From: Rufibacter psychrotolerans
GTDB taxonomy: Bacteria > Bacteroidota > Bacteroidia > Cytophagales > Hymenobacteraceae
Assembly (NCBI RefSeq): GCF_016924645.1
Contig: NZ_JAFFJV010000020.1
Location: forward strand, 1 to 64,000
DNA: 64,000 bases
Direction: 5' to 3'
Positions 33,254 through 43,067 of this stretch are shown here, in pieces. The notes under the pieces are model-generated. The model made no database searches and was not told where the DNA came from. It was given only the letters and a program-made list of their open reading frames with translations. Position 1 is the stretch's first letter; each line of letters starts with the position of its first letter. The position numbers and the translations under genes were made by a program.

Positions 33254-33619
33254 CTAGGGAGCGTTGGGGATAATCCTGAAAAGGTCAAAAACCTTATAGG
33301 GCAAAAAGCCAAGGCGCGGCCACTTTACCCGCACCGGCGGGTACAACAGCAGGGCCATACAGGCAAAGACAAACGGCAGCAGCGAGAAATCTGCCTCATG
33401 CACAATACTGGCAGGGTTCTCCAGAGGCCCACTGGCCGTGAGCGTGAAGGGAATGGCCCCTGTTTCCTCCGCTACCGAAGCCTGCTCCGGGTGTAGGGGT
33501 TTGGCCGAGGGAGCCTTCAAGGAAGGGGAGAAACCAACCGAAAAAGCCAGCAGCAACGCCATCGCCAACATGGTGGCCCATGCGGCAAGCGACGAGTTGG
33601 TGGCTTTGCGGAGTTTCAT
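33254..33619 (-). CDS. Small membrane protein with C-terminal PNAP tail (family member A)
   Basis: A 121-residue protein of unknown function. An N-terminal hydrophobic helix (LAAWATMLAMALLLAFSVGF) works as a signal or anchor. A Pro/Ser-rich part follows, then a second hydrophobic stretch (FSLLPFVFACMALLLYPP) and a short basic-aromatic end that closes with FRIIPNAP and TAG. The same last four residues and similar length occur in the genes at 36587 and 43068. A promoter with TATTTTTG (33624-33631, minus) and TTG at 33649-33651 lies just upstream. It stands 280 bases before exbB, with a P1 copy between. Confidence 0.65.
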   Translation of the reverse strand: MKLRKATNSSLAAWATMLAMALLLAFSVGFSPSLKAPSAKPLHPEQASVAEETGAIPFTLTASGPLENPASIVHEADFSLLPFVFACMALLLYPPVRVKWPRLGFLPYKVFDLFRIIPNAP

Positions 33620-33623
33620 GCTA

Positions 33624-33651
33624 CAAAAATACTAATAATTCCTTCCGCCAA
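33624..33651 (-). promoter_or_regulatory. Promoter of PNAP-tail gene A
   Basis: On the minus strand TTG, a 17-base spacer and TATTTTTG. The -7 box ends 4 bases before the ATG, so the leader would be extremely short. The remaining bases up to 33998 hold one P1 copy and no gene. Confidence 0.5.
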
Positions 33652-33772
33652 AGAAGCCTCCCGGCATTTATGTTTCTTTAAGAACGAGGAAGTTACGAGC
33701 CCATAACCGGACCCCAAGGGCGGGGCGCCGCTTACACCTGTATGTCCCGGCTTGCCCGCATAAAAGCAAAGC

Positions 33773-33810
33773 GGTTTTTAGGGAGTTTTGCCTGAAACAG
33801 CCCCAAAACA
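33773..33810. repeat. Palindromic element P1, copy 10
   Basis: GTTTTTAGGGAGTTTTG, CCT, GAAACAGCCCCAAAAC. Degenerate left arm. Confidence 0.6.
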
Positions 33811-33998
33811 GACCAGATGAGCAGCCTCTGCTGAGGTTGCGCGGGAGAGGGAACGGCCGGGCCCAGGTGCCAACCATACAAAACGGACCAGGCCGCCAAG
33901 GGTACCTGCCGGCGGCAGTTCGGCTGGAAAACTACGCTACCAGCAGTAGGAATTCTCCCTGATTTTTACCAGATTAATCCATATTTCATAAGAACAAA

Positions 33999-35426
33999 AT
34001 GGGCGAAACAAAGCAACTGCACCGCTCCCTAGGCCTACGCCTGGTGGTGGTAATGGTGATAGGAAACATCATTGGGTCTGGTGTGTACAAGAAAGTGGCC
34101 CCCATGGCTGCCGAGCTGCATTCGCCCGGGTGGGTGTTGGTGTGCTGGCTCCTGGGCGGTATCATTACCCTGTTCGGGGCCCTGAGCAACGCCGAGGTGG
34201 CCGGCCTGCTGGCCGATACCGGGGGCGAGTACGCGTACTACAAGCGCATCTACAACCGCTTCTTTGCCTTTATCTACGGGTGGTCGCTTTTCACCGTCAT
34301 TCAAACGGCGGCCATCTCCTCGCTGGCGTACGTGTTCGCTCAGTCGTTGCACAGCCTGGCAGAGGTGCCGCCGCTGCTCAGTGCCTGGGCCGATGTGAGC
34401 CTGGCGGGCGTTTTCTACCCGTTTGCCGATTTTAACGTGAAACTGACGGCCATTCTGCTCATTATCTTTCTTACCTGGCTCAACAGCCGGGGCATGCGGG
34501 CCGGGGCCGGCCTGAGCAGTGCGATCCTCCTGCTGGTGTTCATCGGGATTGGGCTGATTGTGGTTTTCGGGCTGGGCAGCGGTCAGGCAGACCTGGGCCG
34601 GAGCTTTGACCTGCAAACCGCCCCCAATACACCGGTCACGTTCAGCGCCATTTTTGCCGCCATGCTATCGGCGTTCTGGGCCTACCAGGGCTGGGCGTCC
34701 GTGGGGTTTGTGGGCGGCGAGATCAAAGATGCCAAGCGCAACATTCCAAAGGGCATTACCATTGGGGTGTTCACGGTCATTGCCATTTACCTGCTGGTGA
34801 ATGCCACCTACCTGGCGCTGCTGCCCATCCAGGACCTGGAAGCCGTTTACCAGGCCGGGAACCAGATTGCGGCCATTGAGGCCGTGAAAAGCTTCTGGGG
34901 CGCCGGTGGCGGATTCTTCATCTCGGTCCTGATCCTGGTGACCACCCTGGGCTGTACCAACGCCACCATCCTGGCCAGCTGCCGCACCTACTTTGCCATG
35001 GCGCGCGAAGGACTCTTCTTCCGCAGGGCCGCGGACCTGAACCAGGCGCAGGTGCCCGGCCAATCGTTGCGGTTCCAATGCGTGTGGGCCTGCGTGCTGG
35101 TGCTGTCGGGCACCTTTGACCAGCTCACCGACATGATCATTTTTGCGGTGTTCATTTACTATGGGGCCACCACGCTGGGCGTTTTTATCCTGCGGCGCAA
35201 GATGCCCGATGCCCACCGACCGTACAAAGCCTGGGGCTACCCGGTGGTGCCCGCCATTATGGTGCTTTTCTGCGTGGCCCTGTTCTTCAATACCATCATA
35301 GTACGGCCCCGCGAAGCGGGCATAGGCATGGTGCTCATGCTCACGGGGGTACCCATGTACTGGTGGTTCCTGAAAAAGAACACCCCCGTAAAAGCCCCCG
35401 AAGAGGAAGAAGCGGTAAAGGCGTAA
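33999..35426 (+). CDS. APC-superfamily amino acid permease
   Basis: A 475-residue transporter with 12 helices. It has the substrate-site glycine motif in helix 1 (VIGNIIGSGVYKKVAP) and the helix 3 start GGEYAYYKRIYNRFFAF. AFWAYQGWASVGFVGGEIKDAKRNIPKGI in helix 6 and the following loop (quoted here by its ends) is typical of LAT-like and APC permeases. Substrate is probably one or several amino acids but cannot be fixed. The C-terminus is acidic (PEEEEAVKA). It converges with the YitT gene; a perfect P1 hairpin between them probably serves both 3' ends. Confidence 0.88.
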   Translation: MGETKQLHRSLGLRLVVVMVIGNIIGSGVYKKVAPMAAELHSPGWVLVCWLLGGIITLFGALSNAEVAGLLADTGGEYAYYKRIYNRFFAFIYGWSLFTVIQTAAISSLAYVFAQSLHSLAEVPPLLSAWADVSLAGVFYPFADFNVKLTAILLIIFLTWLNSRGMRAGAGLSSAILLLVFIGIGLIVVFGLGSGQADLGRSFDLQTAPNTPVTFSAIFAAMLSAFWAYQGWASVGFVGGEIKDAKRNIPKGITIGVFTVIAIYLLVNATYLALLPIQDLEAVYQAGNQIAAIEAVKSFWGAGGGFFISVLILVTTLGCTNATILASCRTYFAMAREGLFFRRAADLNQAQVPGQSLRFQCVWACVLVLSGTFDQLTDMIIFAVFIYYGATTLGVFILRRKMPDAHRPYKAWGYPVVPAIMVLFCVALFFNTIIVRPREAGIGMVLMLTGVPMYWWFLKKNTPVKAPEEEEAVKA

Positions 35427-35500
35427 CAGGCGGGCAAAGCCTTGGAGGCAACAGAAAACGCACAGGCTAATACTAAGAAAACTTCCCTCAAAAGCCGGCA

Positions 35501-35544
35501 CCCTGTTTCGGGCCTGTTTCTGTGAAAACAGGCCCGAAACAGGG
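35501..35544. repeat. Palindromic element P1, copy 11 (perfect, longest)
   Basis: 19-bp exact arms CCCTGTTTCGGGCCTGTTT and AAACAGGCCCGAAACAGGG around six bases. It is centred between two convergent genes (stops at 35426 and 35576). Confidence 0.92.
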
Positions 35545-35575
35545 CACTGGTTTGATGTACTTCTGGTGGTTTATA

Positions 35576-36460
35576 TTAATGCAATGATCTTCTTTTCACC
35601 ATGCCGCCGTCTGTGTCGTCAATGCTCTGCTGGATCAGGAAGGCGTCTGGGTCAATCATTTTTACCTCTTTCCGGAGCGCCGGAATCTCCAGCCGGGTTA
35701 CTACGGTGAACACAATGTCAATTTCCAGGTTGTTGTGGCCCCGTTTGCCAAAGCCCCGCTTGCCCTGGTAAATGGTGACTCCCCGGCCCAGCTTCTCAGT
35801 GATGGCCACCCTGATTTCCTCGCTTTGGGAGGAGACAATGGTCACGCCGGTGTACTGCTCAATCCCGTGCAAGAGGAAGTCAATCATCTTGGAGGCCGAG
35901 AAATAGGTGAGGATGGAGTACAGCGCCACATCAATGCCCAGGAAGAGGGTAGCGGAGCTGAAAATAATGATGTTCAGGATCAGGATCACGTCGCTCACCT
36001 TGAGCACCGGGTAGGCCTTGCTCACCAGTACGGCGGCAATCTCGGTGCCATCCAGCACCGAGCCACCCCGCATGGCCAGGCCTATGCCCAGGCCAATGAA
36101 CACGCCCCCAAAAATGGCGGTGAGCATTTTGTCTGAGGTAATCTCGGGGAAGGAGAAAAACACCAGCGACAGCGAAAGTCCTATAATGGCCAGGGCGCTC
36201 TTGAGGGCAAACAAGTGTCCCACGTACCGATAGCCCATAAAAATAAAGGGCAGGTTAATGAGCACCAGCAACAGCGGCAGCGGAATCCCGAAAATATGGG
36301 TCAGCAACATGGAAATACCCGTCACGCCCCCGTCAATAAAGTGGCTGGGCAGCAGGAAGCCCTTCAGGCCCATGCTGGCAGAAAGAATTCCAAGGCAGAT
36401 CAGGGTGATGTTTTTAGACTCAGACCGCCACTGAAAGGCGGGGGTAACCGCAGAAGACAT
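35576..36460 (-). CDS. YitT-family membrane protein with DUF2179 domain
   Basis: A 294-residue protein: five or six N-terminal membrane helices (GLKGFLLPSHFIDGGVTGIS, FGGVFIGLGIGLAMRGGSVLDGTE as landmarks), then the soluble DUF2179 domain at about 215-280 (YTGVTIVSSQSEE, GRGVTIYQGKRGFG, VTRLEIPALRKEV, DAFLIQQSIDDTDGG). The function of YitT proteins is not settled; DUF2179 resembles a small-ligand or regulatory domain. Monocistronic, divergent from the PNAP-tail gene C. Confidence 0.88.
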   Translation of the reverse strand: MSSAVTPAFQWRSESKNITLICLGILSASMGLKGFLLPSHFIDGGVTGISMLLTHIFGIPLPLLLVLINLPFIFMGYRYVGHLFALKSALAIIGLSLSLVFFSFPEITSDKMLTAIFGGVFIGLGIGLAMRGGSVLDGTEIAAVLVSKAYPVLKVSDVILILNIIIFSSATLFLGIDVALYSILTYFSASKMIDFLLHGIEQYTGVTIVSSQSEEIRVAITEKLGRGVTIYQGKRGFGKRGHNNLEIDIVFTVVTRLEIPALRKEVKMIDPDAFLIQQSIDDTDGGMVKRRSLH

Positions 36461-36586
36461 AAAAAAATGGTGGGTTTAGGGGAGTTTCTGAAAGCGTTTA
36501 CCAGACAAGTTAAATAAAAAAGCTGGTTTGCTTTAAGCTGGGGCTTGGTTTGCCATTTTAAGCATTAAATTTTTATTTTGCAGGTA

Positions 36587-36967
36587 ATGTCCTGCTCCCT
36601 CCATAGAATTGTTAAACACTACCTGAAATTTCCGCTCATGTGGGTGATGTTGCTTTGGGCGCTCACCATGCCCGGGCAGGAAGTAGAAGTGTACAAGTTT
36701 CTGTTTTTTGGCCCTTCGGCCGAGGAGACCACGGAACGCGAGCCAACCAACCAGCCCGTGCTGCGGCAAGTGGGCATACAGGCCTTTGTTGACGCCAAGG
36801 CCGCTTCTACGCTGGTGTTAGACCTGCCGGCGGCCCTCCACCTTTCTTCGGTAGAGGTACCCCGGCCGCCGGTTTGTGAGGCAGAGGGGCACCTGCGCCC
36901 GGGCTTTTCCCTTGGGGTACTCTTTCTTTCCAGGCTCTTGCCTGCTCTGCAGCCCAACGCCCCCTAG
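36587..36967 (+). CDS. Small exported or anchored protein with C-terminal PNAP tail (family member C)
   Basis: A 126-residue protein. A basic N-terminus (SLHRIVKHYLK) precedes a hydrophobic segment (FPLMWVMLLWALTM), then a mostly extracytoplasmic region. The block AFVDAKAASTLVLDLPAA resembles FEATTSFVALQLAEPAT of the gene at 43068. A final hydrophobic stretch leads to ALQPNAP and TAG. ATG 36587 is used; TTG 36578 is also open. TTATTTTG just upstream may be a weak -7 box. Function unknown. Confidence 0.6.
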   Translation: MSCSLHRIVKHYLKFPLMWVMLLWALTMPGQEVEVYKFLFFGPSAEETTEREPTNQPVLRQVGIQAFVDAKAASTLVLDLPAALHLSSVEVPRPPVCEAEGHLRPGFSLGVLFLSRLLPALQPNAP

Positions 36968-37354
36968 CTTTCTCTTTTTCTTGTGCGGAGGTTCAGCCTG
37001 GCCCTGGGGGCTTTTCGGCCGCCCACCCACCACAAAAGCATGCCTGCTTCTGCAGCCATGGCTGGTAACCGGCAGGGTGCCCTTTTGTGGTGCTTTTTCC
37101 TCGCGCCCGGGCCGGTCCGCACAGTGCGTTGGTCCTATCCTTGGCCTTGTTCCGCCTTCGTTTATGCAGGAGCAGCGCCAGGCTACGCGGGAAAACCAAA
37201 GCATTACCCAAAATTTACAAGAACAACAGGTGGAGTAGCCGTACAAATTAGTGGCTAGTTCCCTTTTCAATTCATTTTTCCCAAAAGACCGCCAAACGGG
37301 CTTTGCGCCCTGCGCGGCGGTACTGGGTTTTCACAAGATGACAGATTAATTTAT
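36968..37354. other. 387-base interval without gene or repeat
   Basis: I see no convincing gene, RNA, hairpin or P1 copy here. A plus-strand open frame (36876-37238) overlaps the PNAP-tail gene in another phase and has no recognisable features. The last 50 bases before the antiporter are AT-rich and may hold its promoter. Confidence 0.5.
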
Positions 37355-39604
37355 ATGACGCATTTACCGCATTTGGTAACAGATTTGGGGCTTATTCTAG
37401 GAGCGGCCGGTATAACCACGCTCCTCTTCAAAAAGCTCAAGCAGCCGCTGGTGTTAGGATACATCATTGCCGGTTTATTGGTGGGGCCCCACGTTGCCCT
37501 GTTCCCCACCATCATGGAGACGGAGAACATCAGCATCTGGGCCGAGATTGGGGTTATTTTCCTGTTGTTCAGCCTGGGGCTGGAGTTTAGTTTTAAAAAG
37601 CTGGTGAAGGTAGGCGGAGCCTCCTCCGTGATGGCCCTGATAGAGGTGGTGGTCATGCTGGTGTTGGGCTACCTGGCCGGTAAAATCCTGGGTTGGTCTA
37701 CCATGGACAGTATCTTCCTGGGCGGAATTCTCTCTATTTCCTCCACCACCATCATCATCAGGGCTTTTGAGGAACTGGGGGTAAAGTCGCAGCGGTTTGC
37801 GGGCCTGGTGTTTGGGGTCCTGATTGTGGAAGACCTGGTGGCCATCTTGCTCCTGGTCTTGCTTTCTACCCTGGCCGTGAGCCAGCAATTTGCCGGTGCC
37901 GAGATGCTGGCCGCCGTGCTGAAACTGGCGTTTTTCCTGGCGCTCTGGTTCCTGGGCGGTATTTTCCTCATACCCACGTTTCTCAGGAAAGCCAGTAAAC
38001 TCATGAACAATGAGACCTTGCTCATTGTCTCGCTGGCGCTTTGTTTCTTAATGGTGATCCTGGCGGCGCAGGCTGGTTTCTCCCCGGCGCTGGGGGCCTT
38101 CATCATGGGGTCCATTCTGGCGGAGACCACCAAGGCCGAAAAGATTGAGCACCTGATCGCGTCGGTAAAAGACCTGTTTGGGGCTATTTTCTTTGTGTCG
38201 GTGGGTATTCTGATTGACCCGGCCACCATTGTGGAGTACGCCGGACCCATTGCCCTGATCACGGTGGTAACCCTGGTGGGGAAAGCGGTGAGTATTACCG
38301 GCGGCGGGCTCATCTCGGGCCAGGGCCTGAAGACCTCTATCCAATCAGGCATGAGCGTTTCCCAGATTGGGGAGTTTTCCTTCATCATTGCCACCCTGGG
38401 GCTAACCCTGAATGTGACCAGCGATTTCCTGTACCCCGTGGCGGTGGCCGTTTCTGCCATCACCACTTTCACCACGCCCTACATGATCAAGCTGTCAGAC
38501 CCGCTGTACCGGTCCATGGAGCGGGTGCTGCCCGATAAGTGGCTGAAGTCCCTGAACGAGTACAGTTCCGGCACCCAGACCATTTCCACCACCAGCGACT
38601 GGAAACTGGTGCTACGGTCTTACCTGATTAACCTGGGCGTCTATTCGGTGGTGATTGTCAGCATTGTGTTGCTTTCGGCCCGGTACCTGAACCCGTTCAT
38701 CACCCAAAACTTGGTAGACGGCAACGCCGGCGACATTGTGACCACGGCCATCACCTTTATTTTCATGGCGCCGTTCCTGTGGGCCCTGGCCGTGCACCAT
38801 CCGCAGAAAGAAGCCCAGGGCCGAATCTGGGCCAATAAAAATTACCGCAGCCTGATCATTGTGCTGGAGTTTGGCCGGGTGGCGATTGCCATTCTGTTTA
38901 TTGGGTTCCTGCTCAACCAGTTCTTCTCTGCCGAACTGGCGTTTGTGGTGGGCTTGGTGATCACGGGCCTTATGTTTGTGTTCTCCAAGAACATCCAGCG
39001 GTTCTACATCAGGATAGAGAACCGGTTTGTCAGAAACCTCAACGCGCGGGAGCTGCATGAGGCGGCCAGGATGCACCATTCGCTCACGCCCTGGGACGTG
39101 CACCTGACCAGCTTTGAGGTAGCCGCGGAGTCAGTAGTCGTGGGCCGGAGCTTGCTGGAACTACAGGTTAGGGAGAAATACGGCGTGAACGTGGCCGTGA
39201 TTGAGCGGGGCGACCGCACCATTATGGCCCCCACCCGCAACGAGCTGCTGTTTCCGGGAGACAAGCTGTACGTGTTCGGGGCCGATGAGCAGATAGAGGC
39301 GTTCCGGCAGTTTATCCATTCTACCATTACGCCGGACCTGGACCGGAACGGGGAGAAAGAAGAGATCAGGCTGCAAAAGCTTCAGATTAAATCAGACTCT
39401 GTGTTACTGCACAAATCCATCAGGAACTCTGGCGTGCGGGAGAAAACCAAGGGCCTGATTGTGGGCATTGAGCGAAGAGGCAACCGAATCCTTAACCCTG
39501 ACTCTGAACTGATGTTTGAGGAAGGCGATATTGTCTGGATTGTGGGCGAGCCAAGACGCATCCGGCAACTGGAGGAAGGGGTGGCAACGGCCCTGAGCGC
39601 CTGA
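37355..39604 (+). CDS. CPA2-type monovalent cation/proton antiporter with two RCK_C domains (KefB-like)
   Basis: A 749-residue protein. Residues about 5-390 form the 12-13 helix CPA2 exchanger (QPLVLGYIIAGLLVGP, EIGVIFLLFSLGLEF, ILSISSTTIIIRAFEELG, and the ion-site VFGVLIVEDLVAILLLV with Glu-Asp). A second membrane region (about 425-555) is followed by two TrkA-C/RCK_C regulatory modules at about 575-655 and 665-745 (VGRSLLELQVREKYGVNVAV, LFPGDKLYVFGADEQIEAF; SIRNSGVREKTKGLIVGI, FEEGDIVWIVGEPRRIRQL). KefB/KefC-like systems export K+ in exchange for protons; here the nucleotide-binding RCK_N is absent, as in many Bacteroidota homologs. Confidence 0.9.
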   Translation: MTHLPHLVTDLGLILGAAGITTLLFKKLKQPLVLGYIIAGLLVGPHVALFPTIMETENISIWAEIGVIFLLFSLGLEFSFKKLVKVGGASSVMALIEVVVMLVLGYLAGKILGWSTMDSIFLGGILSISSTTIIIRAFEELGVKSQRFAGLVFGVLIVEDLVAILLLVLLSTLAVSQQFAGAEMLAAVLKLAFFLALWFLGGIFLIPTFLRKASKLMNNETLLIVSLALCFLMVILAAQAGFSPALGAFIMGSILAETTKAEKIEHLIASVKDLFGAIFFVSVGILIDPATIVEYAGPIALITVVTLVGKAVSITGGGLISGQGLKTSIQSGMSVSQIGEFSFIIATLGLTLNVTSDFLYPVAVAVSAITTFTTPYMIKLSDPLYRSMERVLPDKWLKSLNEYSSGTQTISTTSDWKLVLRSYLINLGVYSVVIVSIVLLSARYLNPFITQNLVDGNAGDIVTTAITFIFMAPFLWALAVHHPQKEAQGRIWANKNYRSLIIVLEFGRVAIAILFIGFLLNQFFSAELAFVVGLVITGLMFVFSKNIQRFYIRIENRFVRNLNARELHEAARMHHSLTPWDVHLTSFEVAAESVVVGRSLLELQVREKYGVNVAVIERGDRTIMAPTRNELLFPGDKLYVFGADEQIEAFRQFIHSTITPDLDRNGEKEEIRLQKLQIKSDSVLLHKSIRNSGVREKTKGLIVGIERRGNRILNPDSELMFEEGDIVWIVGEPRRIRQLEEGVATALSA

Positions 39605-39907
39605 TAAACCGCTTTCAGGCAGCAGGCTACCACAGAGATCCTGGTTTTAGATCCTGGTGAATAGGGGCTAAAGTTACTCCTTGACAAGTGATTGGGCTTT
39701 TCAGGAGCTAGTATGCCCGTGGTTACGCCGGATTTGCATAGAGTAAGGGTACTTACAAAGTGTTGGAAAGATTTCTCAATAGCCGCCCCCTTCTCAATAG
39801 GGGCATTGACCACAAAGTCTTCCGTTTGAAGTTTAGCCATTTACCTTAAAGGCAATAAAAAAGGCCGGACGCAAGTCCGGCCTTTTTGGTGTTATGGGAA
39901 GCAGCGC
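39605..39907. other. Gap between antiporter and secDF
   Basis: Holds the secDF terminator at 39853-39888 and a short direct repeat of AGATCCTGGT near 39634-39655. A minus-strand open frame beginning at 39840 (MAKLQTEDFVVNAPIEKG) runs antisense into the antiporter gene. Its first 40 residues look plausible, the rest does not, so it is not called. Confidence 0.5.
39853..39888 (-). terminator. Terminator of secDF
   Basis: AAAAAGGCCGGAC / GTCCGGCCTTTTT with a 4-base loop; TTTTTTATT follows on the minus strand, 20 bases past the secDF stop. Confidence 0.93.
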
Positions 39908-42895
39908 TTAGCTGGCGGCTACTACTGGTTTGGCAGTTACTGGTTTTTCTTTGTCTACGTTGGTAGTGTCCACTACAATTGGAGCGGCAATGAACAGAGT
40001 TGAGTAAGTACCGGTCAAGGAACCAACCAACATCGCAAAAGAGAAGCCTCTCAGGGTTTCGCCACCAAACACGAACAAGATGATCACTACCAGCAATACC
40101 GTTAAGTTGGTGATGATGGTACGGCTGAACGTGCTGTTCAAGGCTGGGTTCACCAGGTCTTGAAACTTCAGGCGTGGGTTTTCTCTGGTGTATTCCCGGA
40201 TACGGTCAAACACTACCACGGTGTCGTTGATGGAGTAACCAATGATGGTGAGGACAGAGGCGATGAACACCTGGTCCATTTCAAAGGAGATCCCGAACAG
40301 GTTAGCGATGGTAAAGGCAGAGAACACGATCAGTACGTCGTGAATCAAGGCCACAACCCCGCCCAAGCTGTACTGCCAGCGGCTGAAACGCACGGCCAGG
40401 TACAGGAAGATACCGGCAAAAGCAAGCAACACCGCAATAAGGGCTGTCTTCTGAATGTCGTCGGCCATGGTAGCCCCAACTTTAGAAGAGCTTACAATCT
40501 GTGGGTTCAGGTTCTGGTATTCCTGCAAGCCTTGCACCAGGGCAGTTCTTACCGTCTCATCGGCCTGGGTAGACTCGTCCTCGGCAATGTAGCTGGTGGT
40601 GATTTTCAGGCGGTTGTTGGCTCCGTAGGTTTTTACCTCGGTACCAGCGCCTTTGAACTCGTCGTCCAGCGCAGACCTTACCTCAGAGGCCGCAACCGCG
40701 CTGTTGAAGTCTACCACGTAAGAACGACCGCCTTTGAAGTCAACGCCCAGAGGCAGTTCGCCTTTGATGAACACGGCCACAATACCAAACAGAATGAACG
40801 CAATAGAGAACAGGTACGCTTTCTTGCGGTTGCCCAGAATGTCAAACTTAATGTTCTTGAACCAGTTTCTGGAAAGCGCAGTCTCCATAGAGATTTTGTT
40901 GGTGTCTTTGCCTTTGGTCATCCACTCAATCAGCAAACGAGACACGTACACCGCAGTGAAGAAGGAAGTGGCAATACCAATCATCAGGGTGATGGCAAAA
41001 CCTTTCACCGGACCAGACCCGAAGAAGTACAGGATAGTACCGGCCAGCAAGGTAGTCACGTTGGAGTCAAAGATAGAGCTGAATGCCTTGCTATAGCCTT
41101 TCTTGATGGCCTCGCCCATGCTCATGCCGCCGTGTAGCTCTTCCTTGATACGCTCAAAGATCAGTACGTTCGCATCCACAGACATACCCATGGTCAGTAC
41201 CATACCGGCAATACCTGGCAGGGTAAGGGCGGTGCCAAACTGCGCCAGAATACCAATGATGAAGAAGATGTTGAAGAACAGAGCGATGTTTGCGATCAGG
41301 CCGCCTTTGTTGTAGTACGCTAACATGAACAATACCACCAGACCCATACCAGCCAGAGAAGAAAGCAAGCCTTGGTTGATGGCTTCCTGACCCAGAGACG
41401 GACCTACAATGGCCTCTTCCACAATGCGGGTAGGAGCAGGCATTTTACCGGCTTTCAGGATGTTGGCTAAGTCCTGGGCTTCCTCAATGGTGAAAGAACC
41501 AGAGATAGAAGAGTTACCGCCGGCAATTTCGCTTTGTACCACTGGGGCAGAGTACACATAGTCATCCAGCACAATGGCTACCTGACGACCAATGTTGTCG
41601 CCGGTCAAACGCTGCCATTTCTTAGAACCGGCCGCGTTCATGCTCATGGTAATCTCCGGACGGCCAGACTGGTCGTAATCCTGGCGGGCATCGGCAATGT
41701 ACTCACCGGTTAGAGGAGCCTTTCCTTCACGGCCTTTTTTCACAGCGTACAGTTCCAGGAACTCAGCGCCGTCGTTGGCTACAATGGGCTTCACGCCCCA
41801 CAGGAACTTAAGGTTCTGCGGGAAGATGGCTTTTACTTCTGGTCTGGCAAACAGGGCGTTTACTTTGGCGGTATCACGCACGTTGGTTCCTAAGCCGTTA
41901 GGCAGGGTGGTGAACAACCGGGCCAGTAAAGAGCTTTGGTTGGGGTTGATGGAGTCATTCTTGGCGGCAGCGCTGTCGGCGGGTTTGCTCAACTGGGCAG
42001 CCAGGGCAGAAGTATCAGCACCGGCAGCCGTAGCCAACGCTTTAGAAGTGTCAGTAGCGGCCGTAAGGGCCGAAGCACCGGCGGCATTGCCTTTCAGTTT
42101 GTTGGCGGCTTCCTGTTTTACCAGGTAGTCATTCAGCTGCGTGAAATAAGTGCCGTATTCCTGAATGTTCCATACTTCCCAGAACTCCAGGTTAGCGGTA
42201 CCCTGTAACAGTTTGCGCACGCGCTCTGGGTTATCCACGCCGGGCAGCTCAATCTGGATCCGGTTAGTGCCTTTCAGGTGCTGGATGTTGGGCTGGTTTA
42301 CCCCAAACTTGTCAATACGGGTGCGCAGGATGTTGAAGGAACGGGCTACCGCGTCGTCCACCTCTTTGTTGATCACGTCCAGCACTTCCTGGTCGGTTGA
42401 GTTGTAGCTCAGGTTGCGGGTAGTGCTGTTGGCGAAGATAGAGGCCAGCTTGGCGTTGGGGTTCAGCTCACGGTAAGAGCGGTAGAACAGGTCTACAAAG
42501 TTCTGCTGGCTGGTGGCCTGCAGTTTTTGGGCACGGGCCAGGGCTTGCTCAAAGGCCGCATCTCTGCGGCTGCCGGCCATGGCCCGGATAATTTCCACCG
42601 GAGAAACCTCCAGGGTTACGTGCATCCCGCCTTTCAGGTCAAGACCCAGGCCCAGTTCGCTTTCTTTTACTTCCTGGTAGGTATACTCAGCGCCCAGGAA
42701 GTTGAACACCGGCGCTTTCCAGACCGAGTCAAGGTAAGACTGTTTTTTGTAGTGGTCTACGGTGCCCTTGGCGTCGGTGGCGAAGGCCGTGGCGTCTTTC
42801 TCAACGCCTCTGGAGACCAGCGAGAACGACAGATAGTACAAGCACAGCGCTGATACTACTATCGTCAATACTAGGATAAAACCTTTGTTACGCAT
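39908..42895 (-). CDS. secDF: Protein translocase subunit SecDF (fused)
   Basis: A 995-residue fusion of SecD and SecF, which uses the proton gradient to help pull preproteins through SecYEG. The SecD half has LGLGLDLKGGMHVTLEV, the P1 periplasmic domain and DIANILKAGKMPAPTRIVEE-like text. The membrane block has MVLTMGMSVDANVLIFERIKEEL. The SecF half repeats the pattern with LPLGVDFKGGRSYVVDF and TIIGYSINDTVVVFDRIRE. An Ala/Ser/Asp-rich, low-complexity insert (about residues 265-320) lies in the first periplasmic domain. The fused form is normal for Bacteroidota. Confidence 0.97.
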   Translation of the reverse strand: MRNKGFILVLTIVVSALCLYYLSFSLVSRGVEKDATAFATDAKGTVDHYKKQSYLDSVWKAPVFNFLGAEYTYQEVKESELGLGLDLKGGMHVTLEVSPVEIIRAMAGSRRDAAFEQALARAQKLQATSQQNFVDLFYRSYRELNPNAKLASIFANSTTRNLSYNSTDQEVLDVINKEVDDAVARSFNILRTRIDKFGVNQPNIQHLKGTNRIQIELPGVDNPERVRKLLQGTANLEFWEVWNIQEYGTYFTQLNDYLVKQEAANKLKGNAAGASALTAATDTSKALATAAGADTSALAAQLSKPADSAAAKNDSINPNQSSLLARLFTTLPNGLGTNVRDTAKVNALFARPEVKAIFPQNLKFLWGVKPIVANDGAEFLELYAVKKGREGKAPLTGEYIADARQDYDQSGRPEITMSMNAAGSKKWQRLTGDNIGRQVAIVLDDYVYSAPVVQSEIAGGNSSISGSFTIEEAQDLANILKAGKMPAPTRIVEEAIVGPSLGQEAINQGLLSSLAGMGLVVLFMLAYYNKGGLIANIALFFNIFFIIGILAQFGTALTLPGIAGMVLTMGMSVDANVLIFERIKEELHGGMSMGEAIKKGYSKAFSSIFDSNVTTLLAGTILYFFGSGPVKGFAITLMIGIATSFFTAVYVSRLLIEWMTKGKDTNKISMETALSRNWFKNIKFDILGNRKKAYLFSIAFILFGIVAVFIKGELPLGVDFKGGRSYVVDFNSAVAASEVRSALDDEFKGAGTEVKTYGANNRLKITTSYIAEDESTQADETVRTALVQGLQEYQNLNPQIVSSSKVGATMADDIQKTALIAVLLAFAGIFLYLAVRFSRWQYSLGGVVALIHDVLIVFSAFTIANLFGISFEMDQVFIASVLTIIGYSINDTVVVFDRIREYTRENPRLKFQDLVNPALNSTFSRTIITNLTVLLVVIILFVFGGETLRGFSFAMLVGSLTGTYSTLFIAAPIVVDTTNVDKEKPVTAKPVVAAS

Positions 42896-43018
42896 TGGTG
42901 ATAAATAGATGAATAAAAATGAAAGTGGATGATACTAGAAATAAACGCGAACCTATAGCCTCCCCGGCCCAACCAAAAAGGCCGACCAGGAACCAAGGTC
43001 AACAGAATGAAATGCAGG

Positions 43019-43046
43019 AGTTTTCCAGAAAACAGGCCGAAAACGC
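43019..43046. repeat. Palindromic element P1, half copy
   Basis: GTTTTCCAGAAAACAGGCC then GAAAACG: centre and right arm only, 22 bases past the stop of PNAP-tail gene B. Confidence 0.55.
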
Positions 43047-43067
43047 GGTTTTTACTGGAGAAAGGCC

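Noticed and set aside
36876..37238. A 120-codon plus-strand frame after the PNAP-tail gene C
   Set aside because: Starts inside that gene in another phase, has Cys/Pro/Ser-rich random-looking composition and no supporting signals.
39382..39840. Minus-strand frame starting MAKLQTEDFVVNAPIEKG
   Set aside because: Most of it is antisense to the well-supported CPA2 antiporter; only the first ~40 residues lie in free sequence, with no family match. It could be a decayed short gene.
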